Of a stretch of DNA of 64,000 bases, positions 1 to 8,266 are shown piece by piece (positions within the stretch are counted from its first letter, which is position 1; each line of letters starts with the position of its first letter). The DNA is from Candidatus Nitrososphaera gargensis Ga9.2 (GTDB lineage: Archaea > Thermoproteota > Nitrososphaeria > Nitrososphaerales > Nitrososphaeraceae). Below the pieces are notes generated by a model. It was not told the DNA's origin. It worked only from the letters and a program-made list of their open reading frames with translations, and did not search any database. Where the stretch lies: assembly GCF_000303155.1 (NCBI RefSeq), contig NC_018719.1, positions 992,001 through 1,056,000 on the forward strand, written 5' to 3'. Position numbers and translations under genes: made by a program.

Positions 1-799
1 CGTAACCGACTATGTCGAGCTGGAATACAGCGCCAAGCTGGTGCCAGACGGCAAGCGCTGCGCCATGAAAAAGCCGTACTTCAAGAACGTGCTGTTTGTT
101 GGCGACGCAGCCGGAAGGGGCGTCTTTATCGGCCCGAGAATAGAGGGTCTCAACGTAGGGATTGATGATGCAGTAAGAGCGGCAAACGCGGTAGCAAGGG
201 CGATCGATAGGAACAACTTTGGCCCACAATATATGGGCGAATACTACTCCCAGTTGATAGAGGAGAGCCCCTATACTCGCGACATGAAAGAGATCGACAA
301 GGATTATGTGAAAATATTCCTCGATGCGGCAAGGGACGTGCCAAAGGACATCATTGGCCAGCGTTATGGCATGGTGTTTCGGCTGATGTCAAGCGGCACG
401 CTGAGGGGGCTGGCTGTTGGCTTTGCCAACATACTGGGCTACGACAAACTGCTGCCGTTAGTTGAGTCTGAAGACACATACGTGCAGGTGCCGGTAGAGC
501 TTGCAGAAAAGATGGGCCGTCCCATTCAGGCGACGTACGAGCCGACCCTGCCGACTGTGGCTCAGCGCGTTGCAAGGCTGAAATACGACGACGACAGGAT
601 TTCGCACATCAAGGTGCTAGACTCAAAATCGCAGTTCATGAAAAAGATGGTGACGCTCTGCCCCACTAGCTGCTACAGCATGGAGGGAGGCGACGTGACG
701 CTCCAGCATGAGGCGTGCATCGAATGCGGCACGTGCGCCAAGGAAACAGAGTGGCGCCACCCAAGAGGGGAAAAGGGAGTAATCTACCAATACGGCTAA
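1..799 (+). CDS. fixC: FixC-type flavoprotein dehydrogenase fused to a FixX ferredoxin domain (5' partial)
   Basis: The frame is open to the left edge, so only about the last 265 residues are seen. The first part resembles the FixC / ETF-quinone oxidoreductase / geranylgeranyl reductase fold, with the second FAD-contact region (VGDAAGRG, then GPRIEGLNVGIDDA). The last 50 residues match FixX: CPTSCY, then CIECGTC, W-HPRG and a final YQYG, as in the 4Fe-4S ferredoxin that partners FixC. The likely role is passing electrons from an ETF-like donor to quinone at the membrane. In bacteria FixC and FixX are usually separate; here they form one chain. The GTG in line at 41 is only an internal codon. 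The 3' end overlaps the convergent gene that follows by 4 nt. Confidence 0.8.
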   Translation, partial: VTDYVELEYSAKLVPDGKRCAMKKPYFKNVLFVGDAAGRGVFIGPRIEGLNVGIDDAVRAANAVARAIDRNNFGPQYMGEYYSQLIEESPYTRDMKEIDKDYVKIFLDAARDVPKDIIGQRYGMVFRLMSSGTLRGLAVGFANILGYDKLLPLVESEDTYVQVPVELAEKMGRPIQATYEPTLPTVAQRVARLKYDDDRISHIKVLDSKSQFMKKMVTLCPTSCYSMEGGDVTLQHEACIECGTCAKETEWRHPRGEKGVIYQYG

Positions 800-1344
800 C
801 TCTTCCACTTTATCGAACATCCGATCGAAGGATCAAAGTCCTTCTCGAGCCTTTCTCCCTTTAGCAGCTTGCGCACGTTGTTCTCCATGACAGGGACTGT
901 CGGCTTTGCTTCAGGGTCAAGCGCATCGTTTATTCTGCCGTGGAACGCTAGCTTGCCGTCAAAGAACAGGAACGGGTCAGGCGTGCACACTGCTCCGTAC
1001 GCCCGCGCAATGTCTTGGCTGTCGTCTATCAGGTATGGAAAGTTCAGCCTATGATCCTTTGCAAACGTCACCATGTTGTCAAAGCCTTCGTCCTTGTAGT
1101 TTGGATCGTTGCTGTTGATGCCAATGACCTGCAGTTCTGACGGCTTGAACTTGCTCTGCAGCGCAACAATATCGCCAATTCTGGCCTTGACGTAAGGGCA
1201 GTGGTTGCAGATAAACACTACAAGCGTGGCCCTGCTCTTGTAGTCGTGCAATGAATGCATTTTACCGTCTACACCTTTTAAGGTGAAATCAGGAGCCCTG
1301 CTGCCGGTTCTGAGAACTTGAGGTGACGATTCAGTCTTGACCAT
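796..1344 (-). CDS. Thioredoxin-fold AhpC/TSA-type redox protein
   Basis: 182 aa. Residues 15-35 carry the redoxin opening (G-APDFTLKGVDG), followed by the strand VVFICNHCPYVKARI, whose CxxC sits where thioredoxins and ResA-like proteins have their active site. The later stretch GAVCTPDPFLF supplies the cis-proline region. The usual role is a thiol-disulfide oxidoreductase or peroxiredoxin-like protein. No signal peptide is visible, so it is probably cytosolic. A TATA-like element near 1363-1371 puts transcription start close to the ATG at 1344, consistent with a leaderless mRNA. The substrate cannot be told from the sequence. Confidence 0.8.
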   Translation of the reverse strand: MVKTESSPQVLRTGSRAPDFTLKGVDGKMHSLHDYKSRATLVVFICNHCPYVKARIGDIVALQSKFKPSELQVIGINSNDPNYKDEGFDNMVTFAKDHRLNFPYLIDDSQDIARAYGAVCTPDPFLFFDGKLAFHGRINDALDPEAKPTVPVMENNVRKLLKGERLEKDFDPSIGCSIKWKS

Positions 1345-1419
1345 GCCCTATCATGTAATGCATAGATATTATATCTATTACGAATGGTTATAAAATAATT
1401 CAACGATAATACAGCAGCC

Positions 1420-1629
1420 ATGCAACGCAGGAACGACAGCAGTCGGCTCTTGCCCCTAATCGTGATAGCAGTTTCTGCTGCATCCATAGTCGCTACGGTG
1501 GTTCTAGCATTCTATGGCATCTACTTTTTCTTTTTCTTTATACCGATTGTCTTTGGGCTGCCATGGTCAATAAAAAAGCTGTGGCGTAACAAGGCAAGAA
1601 AGCAGTGGAACGTCGAAGACTTGCGCTAG
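1420..1629 (+). CDS. Small membrane protein
   Basis: 69 aa. A short basic N-terminus (RRND) is followed by about 45 hydrophobic residues, with a strikingly Phe-rich centre (IYFFFFFIPIVFG), and a basic tail (KKLWRNKARK). One long or two closely spaced membrane segments are likely. TTATAAAA at about 1387-1394 lies 25-30 nt upstream of the ATG, fitting a leaderless promoter. No family recognised. Confidence 0.55.
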   Translation: MQRRNDSSRLLPLIVIAVSAASIVATVVLAFYGIYFFFFFIPIVFGLPWSIKKLWRNKARKQWNVEDLR

Positions 1630-1696
1630 GCGATGTCAAGGGCCTGCATAAGCTCGACCGTCAATTCTTCCTTTTTTCTGCGTCTGTATTCTGCCT

Positions 1697-1918
1697 TCAT
1701 TTTATATTCATGTTGTTGGTCTTTGGAATGTTCCTTCCAAACTCACTGTACCCGACCAGCTCGCAAAAATCGGCTATTCTTTCCATCGCAGGGGTCAAGT
1801 TATCAGATGTCATATCCGGTCCTCGTATCGCAGCTCGTAATACCTGCTGGGCCCAAACACACACATCATAAATGTCGACTATTACGAGGAGAATTCGGCC
1901 AGACAGATCGTCTTGCAT
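1697..1918 (-). CDS. Hypothetical protein, weakly supported
   Basis: 73 aa if read from the ATG at 1918. An upstream ATG at 1930 is also in frame, but the minus-strand TATA-like CTTTATAC near 1940-1947 predicts transcription start at about 1917, which favours 1918. No motif is recognised and the opposite strand also has open frames here. This may be a real small gene or chance. Confidence 0.3.
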   Translation of the reverse strand: MQDDLSGRILLVIVDIYDVCVWAQQVLRAAIRGPDMTSDNLTPAMERIADFCELVGYSEFGRNIPKTNNMNIK

Positions 1919-2106
1919 AACTTTATGCATGCATCAGTATAAAGCGATATATGAGCGTCTGCCTTCTGTCGAAAGCATCAGGCGCATCCCGGTCGTCAAG
2001 AAAAAGATGTTCTCTACCCAGACGCCAAGCAGACGCGTTATTTCATGCCCTGATCATCAATAATTACAAATAATGTCATTATCATCTACAGCTGGAATGC
2101 TATATA

Positions 2107-2490
2107 ATGATGCCAGACTCGATTGATGCCATTTTGCAGCTGCCACAGCGCAAGTTGGTAGTCGCACAAAACGATGTCTACCTTGACAAGCAGGTAAAAA
2201 ATGAAATTTTCATCCTTATGGTTGAAGAGTCAAAGGGCTCGGCTGGCGGAAGGGCTGCCGGCTCTGGCCATCGCCGGGTTGAAAGAATTTACGGCTTTGC
2301 CTGCGATGGAGGCATATGTACGAAATTCTTTGAGAGCGGCGAGCAGGACAAGGTAGATCAATTTGACATCCCCTATAGCGCAGTTGCAATGGATATCAGG
2401 CTCTCCGATGGCAGGCCGTACGTGGTACAGGGCATAGTGGACCCAGACTTTGTGGCGTCCTATCGCTCGGTGATAAGCAATCTAAAATAG
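2107..2490 (+). CDS. Hypothetical protein
   Basis: 127 aa, cytosolic in appearance, with no membrane segment. The pattern is mixed alpha/beta with a Gly/Ser-rich loop around residues 45-55 and two Cys near residues 66-71. No family recognised. TATATAA at 2101-2107 touches the first ATG; if that box is used, the first codon available downstream is TTG at 2134. The next gene follows after 24 nt on the same strand, so the two are probably co-transcribed. Confidence 0.6.
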   Translation: MMPDSIDAILQLPQRKLVVAQNDVYLDKQVKNEIFILMVEESKGSAGGRAAGSGHRRVERIYGFACDGGICTKFFESGEQDKVDQFDIPYSAVAMDIRLSDGRPYVVQGIVDPDFVASYRSVISNLK

Positions 2491-2513
2491 GCTTTCCCGC
2501 CAAGCTGGTACCG

Positions 2514-2897
2514 ATGTCAGAGGATCATCACCAGCGGCTAGAGCAGACCGCTTCGGCAATAGAAGACCTGCTATACATGGAAGTCATTAAGCTGGGCGAC
2601 GAGCAAGACAAGGCTTTGCTGTCACCACACTTCTCAATCGTAGTTTCAAACGTGATGGCGAATATGAAGCTCAATGAAGATGCCGGCAGCAGCGACACCA
2701 TGAAGCTGATGTACTATTCACTCCTGATCTACATGAACGAGCACCTAAAGATGCCCAAGCCGCTCATTATGGCGCTTGGAAACGATCTCGAGAAAAACCG
2801 CGAGAGCATGGAAAGCGGCAAGCTGATCACCACATATGTCGCGGTCCTGTCGGAGATATGGGCCCAGAACCGCCGGCAGGCAAACAACAACAAATAG
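2514..2897 (+). CDS. Hypothetical helical protein
   Basis: 127 aa, predicted almost all alpha-helical from its spacing of hydrophobic and charged residues, with no membrane segment and no Cys motif. It starts 24 nt after the preceding hypothetical gene and probably forms an operon with it. It is followed by a terminator-like T-run before the MtaB gene, which has its own TATA box. Function unknown. Confidence 0.65.
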   Translation: MSEDHHQRLEQTASAIEDLLYMEVIKLGDEQDKALLSPHFSIVVSNVMANMKLNEDAGSSDTMKLMYYSLLIYMNEHLKMPKPLIMALGNDLEKNRESMESGKLITTYVAVLSEIWAQNRRQANNNK

Positions 2898-2975
2898 TGC
2901 TATTGTAGGCTTTTTCTTCAAAAGCCTCTCTGGCGGCACGCTTTTAAGTCGAAGGGATGTACCTATCTTTCATCG

Positions 2976-4328
2976 ATGCTGAGACGATCGCTCAAGCCTG
3001 CATTAATAGAGTCGATACCTGTGCTTAGGAGGTCAAAGCCAAAGGTATGGGTGGAAGCCTATGGCTGCTCGGCAAGCATGGCCGATTCTGAAATGATAAG
3101 TGGGCTGTTGAAGGGTGCTGGGTATGAAATCGCAAGCAAGCAAAGCGAAGGCGCGCTCAACCTGATTGTCACATGCTCTGTCAAGGACACAACCGAGCAC
3201 CGAATGGTCAGCAGGATAAAAGCAATGAGCAAGTCGGGCAAGCCGCTGGTTGTTGCAGGCTGCCTGCCAAAAGCAGATAGGGCAAAGGTCGAATCATTGA
3301 ATTCTTTGGCAAGCCTGCTTGGGCCGCACTCGATCGAAAAGGCGGTCGATGTCGTGGGCTCTGCCCTTGCAGGTGGCAGACTTGTCGCGCTTGAGGACTC
3401 TGTAGCTGACAAGGTCAACATTCCAAGGGTGAGGCTCAACCCCATGGTCAGCATCGTTGAGATAGCAAGCGGCTGCATGAGCGAATGCACGTTCTGCCAG
3501 ACAAAGATCGCCAAGGGATGGCTCAGGAGCTACCGCATCGGCGACATCATGAGGCAGATCAAGGCCGACATCAATGCCGGCTGCAAAGAGGTCTGGCTAG
3601 CGTCAACCGACAACGGCTGCTACGGCAAGGACATGGGCACAGATCTGGTCGAGCTTCTCAGGGCATGCTGCTCTATAGAAGGAGATTTCAAGATCCGGCT
3701 GGGCATGATGAATCCAATGTACGTGCCAGAGATGCTGAACAGGATGGTCGATGTATTTTACGAGAACGAGAAGCTCTTCAGGTTCCTCCACATCCCTGTT
3801 GAAAGCGGGAGCGATAGGGTATTGAGAAAGATGAAGCGCGGCCATACCACCAAGACATTTCTGGATGCAGTGCAGGCTTTTCGGAGCAAGATCCCGGAAA
3901 TGACAATCTCGACAGACGTCATCGTAGGCTTTCCTTCAGAAACCGAGGACGATTTCAAAGAAACCCTCGATCTCGTCGAGAGGGCCGAACCGGACATTGT
4001 CAACATCTCGCGCTATAGTGCGCGGCCGGGCACAGAGGCCGCAAAATGGAAGGGCATGAGGGTCAGCTCTCAGGTAGCTAAGGAAAGGTCGGAGCGCCTT
4101 CACGTTCTGGCAAAAAAGGTTGCGAAAAAGCGCAATTCGCTGTGGCAGGGGTGGCAGGGCGAAATAATTATCGACGAAATGGGCAAGGTAGTGCAGGGCA
4201 GGAATTATGCATACAAGCCGGTCGTCGTCCTGTCATCAAACCTTGGCAAGGTTTCGCTTGGCGATAGAAAGCGCGTACAAGTTTATGATTTTTCCAACTT
4301 TTCGTTAAAGGCAAGGATAGTAATTTAA
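2976..4328 (+). CDS. mtaB: tRNA (N6-L-threonylcarbamoyladenosine(37)-C2)-methylthiotransferase
   Basis: 450 aa radical-SAM enzyme of the MiaB/RimO/MtaB group, archaeal/eukaryotic e-MtaB (CDKAL1) branch. It adds a methylthio group to t6A37 of ANN-decoding tRNAs. Domains in order: N-terminal UPF0004 region from residue 26 with its cluster-binding Cys (AYGCSASMADSEM, TCSVKDTTE, AGCLPKA); radical-SAM core from residue 160 with CMSECTFC (Cx3Cx2C); and a C-terminal TRAM-like region from about 385. Length is slightly above the usual 420. A box CTTTTAAG at 2941-2948 lies about 30 nt before the ATG. The first 20 residues are basic and poorly conserved. Confidence 0.9.
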   Translation: MLRRSLKPALIESIPVLRRSKPKVWVEAYGCSASMADSEMISGLLKGAGYEIASKQSEGALNLIVTCSVKDTTEHRMVSRIKAMSKSGKPLVVAGCLPKADRAKVESLNSLASLLGPHSIEKAVDVVGSALAGGRLVALEDSVADKVNIPRVRLNPMVSIVEIASGCMSECTFCQTKIAKGWLRSYRIGDIMRQIKADINAGCKEVWLASTDNGCYGKDMGTDLVELLRACCSIEGDFKIRLGMMNPMYVPEMLNRMVDVFYENEKLFRFLHIPVESGSDRVLRKMKRGHTTKTFLDAVQAFRSKIPEMTISTDVIVGFPSETEDDFKETLDLVERAEPDIVNISRYSARPGTEAAKWKGMRVSSQVAKERSERLHVLAKKVAKKRNSLWQGWQGEIIIDEMGKVVQGRNYAYKPVVVLSSNLGKVSLGDRKRVQVYDFSNFSLKARIVI

Positions 4329-4429
4329 ACGAGCTCAACTTTGTTAGGCCACGCGTAGCTTATGGTTAATCACCAAAGCTTTTTAACATGAGCCCTGTAT
4401 TTGTGTGCGGGGAGCTCGGGGGATCAACG

Positions 4430-5398
4430 ATGAGCGATCTTTTGATCAAGAATCCAGTGCTGCTGGTAGGCATAGGTGGCGCCGGAAGTAAAATTGCGAC
4501 TGCGGCAAGCGCCGCTCTTGGCTGCAAGTGCCTGTTGATAAGCAACGACAAGAAAGATTTGATCCACAATGAGAAGTGCACTGCCGTTTATGTTGATTCT
4601 GGCGAATGGGTCAATCCCTCAAGCCTAAAACTGCGCTCCTTTGTTGAAGCACACCGCAAGGAGATGGTAGCTGCGATGAACGGCTATTCGACCGTAATCA
4701 TTGTCTCAAATTTGGCAGGACGTGCCGGCACTGCAATGGCTCCGCTGGTGTGCAGAATGGCAAAAGAATTAAGCACTGTAATCTCGATCGCAATCATGCC
4801 CTTCAAGTTTGAGAAGGACCGCATTTTCAATTCTGGCACTGCGTTGAGAAGGGTGCGCGAAACATCTGACTCGACCATTGTGATGGACAACGACGCATTC
4901 CTTGACAACAACCCAGAGCTTTCTCAAGAGGAATGCTTCTCAATCACAAACAGTGCCATAGTCGAGGTCATATCCTCGATATCGAGTGGAACCGTGAGGC
5001 CGGCGCTGAACATACTGTGCACGAGCAGGCCAAGCCACAGCTCAGAGTCCTCCCTCCGCGACTCTGTGGCAATGCTGTATGACGCCGTTCCAGACGCAGG
5101 CTCGGTAAAGAGGGCGATGGTCTATGTGATGGGCGGCGACAGGGTTCCTATCGGTGATCTGAACAAGATTGTGGGCTATGTGCAGGGCATATTTCAGGAG
5201 GAAGGCACAACCGAAGTCGCAATGTCATCGATGGCCGCAGCCGACGGCGTGCGCGTCCACCTTGTTGCGTCCACTCCTCAAAAGACAAGGTTTGACCGCT
5301 ACGACCCACTGGGCGACATCATTCCAGACGTCTTGGACTGGGACGAACCGGACTCTGCGCCTGACATCAAGCTGGCGATGATACCGGCGATCGAATAG
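4430..5398 (+). CDS. FtsZ-like tubulin-family protein with altered GTPase signature
   Basis: 322 aa from the ATG at 4430. An in-frame ATG at 4388 lies on top of the TATA-like CTTTTTAAC (4378-4386), so it would sit upstream of the transcript start. The opening VLLVGIGGAGSKI matches the FtsZ N-terminal nucleotide loop. At the tubulin signature, where FtsZ has GGGTGTG, this protein has SNLAGRAGTAMAP. Later TSRPSHSS and GGDRVPIGDLNKI sit where FtsZ has its core helix and C-terminal domain. Known from the family: thaumarchaea divide with Cdv/ESCRT proteins and keep a divergent FtsZ homologue of unclear role. Whether this one binds GTP or forms filaments is open. Confidence 0.75.
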   Translation: MSDLLIKNPVLLVGIGGAGSKIATAASAALGCKCLLISNDKKDLIHNEKCTAVYVDSGEWVNPSSLKLRSFVEAHRKEMVAAMNGYSTVIIVSNLAGRAGTAMAPLVCRMAKELSTVISIAIMPFKFEKDRIFNSGTALRRVRETSDSTIVMDNDAFLDNNPELSQEECFSITNSAIVEVISSISSGTVRPALNILCTSRPSHSSESSLRDSVAMLYDAVPDAGSVKRAMVYVMGGDRVPIGDLNKIVGYVQGIFQEEGTTEVAMSSMAAADGVRVHLVASTPQKTRFDRYDPLGDIIPDVLDWDEPDSAPDIKLAMIPAIE

Positions 5399-5432
5399 GT
5401 TATTATTGTAAGAAACTACAAGAGCTGGTGCC

Positions 5433-5609
5433 ATGATATCATGTGGCTGCAGGTGCATAGTGTGCAAGAGCCAGCAGCTGACAAGCCACAGCTTTGTCGC
5501 GCCTGACGGCTACGACGACATACACCATACATGCAAGTCGTGCGGCACACACTTTAATCACCTAGATGGCGAGACATACGCAAAATGCGAAATCTGCAAG
5601 TTTCCTTAA
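5433..5609 (+). CDS. Small zinc-ribbon protein, 58 aa
   Basis: Begins 34 nt after the FtsZ-like gene. It has an N-terminal CGCRCIVC cluster, a central CKSCGTHFNH and a C-terminal CEIC, giving two or three CxxC knuckles that would form a zinc ribbon. It is nearly all loop and Cys otherwise, with no membrane segment. Likely in the FtsZ-like transcription unit. Function unknown; a nucleic-acid- or protein-binding adaptor is possible. Confidence 0.6.
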   Translation: MISCGCRCIVCKSQQLTSHSFVAPDGYDDIHHTCKSCGTHFNHLDGETYAKCEICKFP

Positions 5610-6160
5610 CTATTTGTCACTTACGCGATGCCACAGGTTGCCATAGGAAACGATTAACCCAGATTCGTCAACTTCAAGCTGAGCCTGATATCCAGTCGAT
5701 AAAGATTCATCTACCTGTAATGCCTGCGATCGATTCCAGTGTACCTTTGTTGCAGCCATTCTAGCGTCAAACTTGGGAAATGAACCCAGACAGCGTCCAC
5801 CTGTTGCGATTTGCCATCTTCCAAACAAAGCCGTCTGATCGGAAGTGTATTGGTGGCAGGCGTAACCTCTAGGTCAACATCATGTATTCCTGCGGCAAAG
5901 GGAATCGTGATTCTTTTTGTTTTTCAGACCTGTTTGCTGCTTATTCTGAGAGTCGGATGTGTTGTACTACCTGACCTTTTCTGGCGAATGTGGCAACTCT
6001 TGTTTTCCACTGCCTGTCGCATTCTATCTTGTAGGCAACCTGCGTAGGTAATCCTTCGAGTAACGGGACTATGTTGCCTTCAAGAACAAACTTGTTGCCA
6101 TTAGCTGTTAGATTAAAGTATTCCTGCGGCTATCTTTGCTTTCTCACAAGATCGTTCTCA
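5610..6160 (-). pseudogene. Remnant of a putative glycolipid-binding (DUF1089-type) protein
   Basis: Three minus-strand pieces in different frames join into one family pattern. From about 6160 down: YFNLTANGNKF, then VAYKIECDRQWKTRVATF, a stop near 5947, then in another frame DVDLEVTPATNTLPIRRLCL and QVDAVWVHFPSLTLEWLQQR, then in a third frame AQLEVDESGLIVSYGNLW near the end. Proteins of the putative glycolipid-binding family have the same order (IECD-W; LPIRRL; VAW-FP-L--QRY; LEVD-DGLV--YP-LW). At least one stop and two frameshifts break it, so it is dead. The family name is from memory of the motif pattern. Confidence 0.6.
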
Positions 6161-6199
6161 TATACTTTTTTATCACGAACTGCTCGCATCAAGCTAATT

Positions 6200-6340
6200 T
6201 TACCGATCTACTAATTTCTTGTGATACATACTCTTACACGGCTGATCTTCAACCAGCTTGATGTCTTTCATCTTTCTCTTGTCGTAAACAGTCTGGAGAA
6301 ATTTGTAGCAGACAGGGCAGACTTCGATCATCAGAGTCAT
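6200..6340 (-). CDS. Possible small Cys-containing protein, 46 aa
   Basis: Reads M-TLMIEVCPVCYKFLQTVYDK with a further Cys near residue 35 and a basic C-terminus. CTTTTAACC at about 6357-6365 on the minus strand is a plausible TATA box, 20-25 nt before the ATG. The CPVC knuckle resembles other tiny zinc-binding ORFs in this window. It lies just upstream of the decayed DUF1089-type gene, and nothing else supports it. Confidence 0.35.
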   Translation of the reverse strand: MTLMIEVCPVCYKFLQTVYDKRKMKDIKLVEDQPCKSMYHKKLVDR

Positions 6341-6446
6341 CCGAGGGTCGGACGGGTTAAAAGTCTAGCTGGAGGCAAAAATATCATAAAGGATCATGTA
6401 ATTTCATGCAGTCGCTTATATAACGCCTGCAAATTATTTTAATGAC

Positions 6447-6617
6447 ATGATGATTCGCGCAGATCGTTTAAGAGCATCAACGACAAAGATAAGCAGGCTA
6501 TTGCGTAGATCCGGCAAGTGTTTGTGCGGTCATCAAAAGGACTACCATATTAACGGAAGCAAGAAATGCATGTTTGGAGTCTGCCCGTGCCGAGGCTATG
6601 CAAAAAAGCCTAACTAG
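6447..6617 (+). CDS. Small zinc-binding protein, 56 aa
   Basis: Basic N-terminal half (RADRLRASTTKISRLLRRS), then CLCGHQKDYH and a C-terminal CMFGVCPC, a Cys/His cluster able to bind zinc. The same CxC(G)H...Cx4CxC layout recurs in the 51-aa ORF at 12326-12481, so the two are probably homologous. A TATA-like AAATTATTTTAA lies about 15-20 nt upstream. The 3' end overlaps the convergent L31e gene by 8 nt. Confidence 0.55.
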   Translation: MMIRADRLRASTTKISRLLRRSGKCLCGHQKDYHINGSKKCMFGVCPCRGYAKKPN

Positions 6618-7011
6618 TCTGTGACTTGCTTTCTTCTGCCTTTGGTTCTTCGGCAGCTACTGCTGTGGCTGTTTCGACTGAAGCCGCTTCTGGCTTCTTT
6701 TCTTCTTCTTCAGCAGCGGCGGGCGCTTCGGTTGCCGCCGGCACGTCTTCGTAGAGCGAGACCGTGACCACGCCGTCCTCGTCCTTGACCATCTTGACGC
6801 GGACCTTCCTTGGCGGGTTGGTCTTGCCTCTTGACCATATCTGCCTGTTCAGGTCCTGCTCTAGCTTGACTTCATCGCTCTTCATGTGCTTTGTCGCAAA
6901 CTCGCGTATCATGTTGATGACCCTGTCTGTACGCTTGTGCTCAGGAGTGAGCCAAGCCCTGCCCAGATTGATAGTGTAAACACGTGTAAGGTTTTCTTCG
7001 ACTGTCGCCAT
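6610..7011 (-). CDS. rpl31e: Ribosomal protein L31e with an acidic C-terminal tail
   Basis: 133 aa. Residues 1-88 are the L31e fold (RVYTINLGRAWLTPEHKRTDR, the AVNMIREF-type helix, then IWSRGKTNPPRKVRVK). It is a 50S subunit protein near the tunnel exit. The usual archaeal length is 80-90, and here about 45 extra residues of Ala/Glu/Pro low complexity follow. It lies 6 nt downstream of L39e in the standard archaeal order L39e-L31e. The eIF6 gene that commonly follows is absent; a small convergent ORF is there instead. Confidence 0.93.
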   Translation of the reverse strand: MATVEENLTRVYTINLGRAWLTPEHKRTDRVINMIREFATKHMKSDEVKLEQDLNRQIWSRGKTNPPRKVRVKMVKDEDGVVTVSLYEDVPAATEAPAAAEEEEKKPEAASVETATAVAAEEPKAEESKSQTS

Positions 7012-7017
7012 TTTTTA

Positions 7018-7176
7018 TCAACCTACATTGACGTCAGACCTGCGCCAAAGCCTGCGCTTGGGGTTAGTTCTGACCTTCCTGTTCGTCCTAATGACTACCC
7101 ATGTCGGCACTGGCCTATTCTGCCTAGTGCGCTTTAACAACCGCTTTTTGCGTGAAGTGTTTTTCCGGGCAGCCAT
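7018..7176 (-). CDS. rpl39e: Ribosomal protein L39e
   Basis: 52 aa, very basic ([20 protein letters not shown], then [13 protein letters not shown] and WRRS), the standard L39e length and pattern. The protein lines the ribosomal exit tunnel. A longer in-frame start at 7281 is rejected because the homologous region begins at 7176. The minus-strand box CACTTAAAAAGCGG at about 7200-7212 gives a promoter with a short leader for the L39e-L31e operon. Confidence 0.95.
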   Translation of the reverse strand: MAARKNTSRKKRLLKRTRQNRPVPTWVVIRTNRKVRTNPKRRLWRRSDVNVG

Positions 7177-7313
7177 ATACGAGCCTAGGATTGATTTTTT
7201 CCGCTTTTTAAGTGTTGGCGTGATTGTTGATGCGTCTGTGTGCTGGCAGCGGATGGTCGTTGTGTAAAACCTTACAGACAAAATGGTTTAAAGCTGCAAG
7301 CAATATAACGTCC

Positions 7314-7475
7314 ATGAAGGATTCTCGGAAAAAAGAGGAAAAGGACGCCGCCGCTACCACTGATTATGATAATGACAAGCGGTTCCAAAACCTGCTGGAA
7401 TATCTTGGCCTAAGTCAATATCCCGGATTAATATCAATTTTGAAAAAGTTGGGCTCTGGCACAACGGCCACATAA
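7314..7475 (+). CDS. Hypothetical protein, 53 aa
   Basis: Charged N-terminal half (KDSRKKEEKDAAATTDYDND) followed by a short amphipathic helix (FQNLLEYLGL) and a Gly/Thr tail. GGTTTAAAGC at about 7285-7294 is a good TATA box 20-25 nt before the ATG at 7314, so the start 90 nt further upstream in the same frame is unlikely. Divergent from L39e. No family recognised. Confidence 0.45.
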   Translation: MKDSRKKEEKDAAATTDYDNDKRFQNLLEYLGLSQYPGLISILKKLGSGTTAT

Positions 7476-7633
7476 TGATAATAACCCGTCTACATAGTGT
7501 GCTTGCTGCTGTTTTTCTTCCTTCTGGCTTCGTTTGCCCAAGTTTCTGATAGTGACGGGCATTCATTCTTGTCAAGGATAGAAAGTTGGCAACACAACCG
7601 CCTATGCGTATAATTGCAGTGCAAGTGATAGGA

Positions 7634-7903
7634 TCACTTTTTCTGCATGCCAAAATGCTTGGCAATGGATTCCATCATTATCTCACTGGCAGAACCGCCA
7701 AGTAGCTTTGTAAGGGCATCGTCTATCTGGGAGAGCTTGTACGACAGCCTGCCGACGGCCACTATGCCAAACATCACCTCAAGCTCGTATGCAATGGTCT
7801 CCGTCATGGCCCCGCCAAGGTGCTCTTTCAGATTGTCAAAGCACTTGGCCAGCTCGGTGCCAGAGATAATTCTATCCTCATCATACGCCTTCTTTGTAGT
7901 CAT
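7634..7903 (-). CDS. Small helical protein resembling a thaumarchaeal output domain
   Basis: 89 aa from the ATG at 7903; the 39 residues upstream in the same frame look non-coding. Predicted all helical. The C-terminal half (YELEVMFGI, LSYKLSQIDDALTKLLGGSA, MESIAKHFG) recalls the NitrOD5-type output domains of Nitrososphaera signalling proteins, in which a helix pair ends in a LGxxAxxhhE-type turn. That resemblance is from memory and would need a profile search. The flanks (7476-7633 and 7904-8266) show no other supportable gene. Confidence 0.5.
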   Translation of the reverse strand: MTTKKAYDEDRIISGTELAKCFDNLKEHLGGAMTETIAYELEVMFGIVAVGRLSYKLSQIDDALTKLLGGSASEIMMESIAKHFGMQKK

Positions 7904-8266
7904 GGCAGTCGTTTCCGTCCAGGCCTCTCCTATACAGGTTGGTTGCAACCAAAACAGGTGAAATATGCTTGTACGAACAAAATTCCTACACACAGGCGCG
8001 CCTAATACAATCTCAAGCAAATGGGGCAGATCCTGACCACTTATTTGAGTTATTGTGGGGTGGCATTAAGTACGAAATAGTTCTCGATTGCCAGTTTGAT
8101 TAAGGCAGGCTGGGATTACTGTTGCAGTCACACCCTCCTGTCGACCTTTCCCTGTTCGTTCCTAGTGCTGATGATCGTGGCTAGCAGTCTTTTGACAAAG
8201 GTACAATGCGCCTTGCGGCACAGGCTCGTAATTTCTTAAATAAATTGCCGTACCATACACGAGTGC

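Noticed and set aside
1605-1920. Two overlapping plus-strand frames of 88 and 95 codons
   Set aside because: Cys/Ser/Arg-rich without motif or promoter; the minus-strand ORF is a slightly better candidate, and neither is sure.
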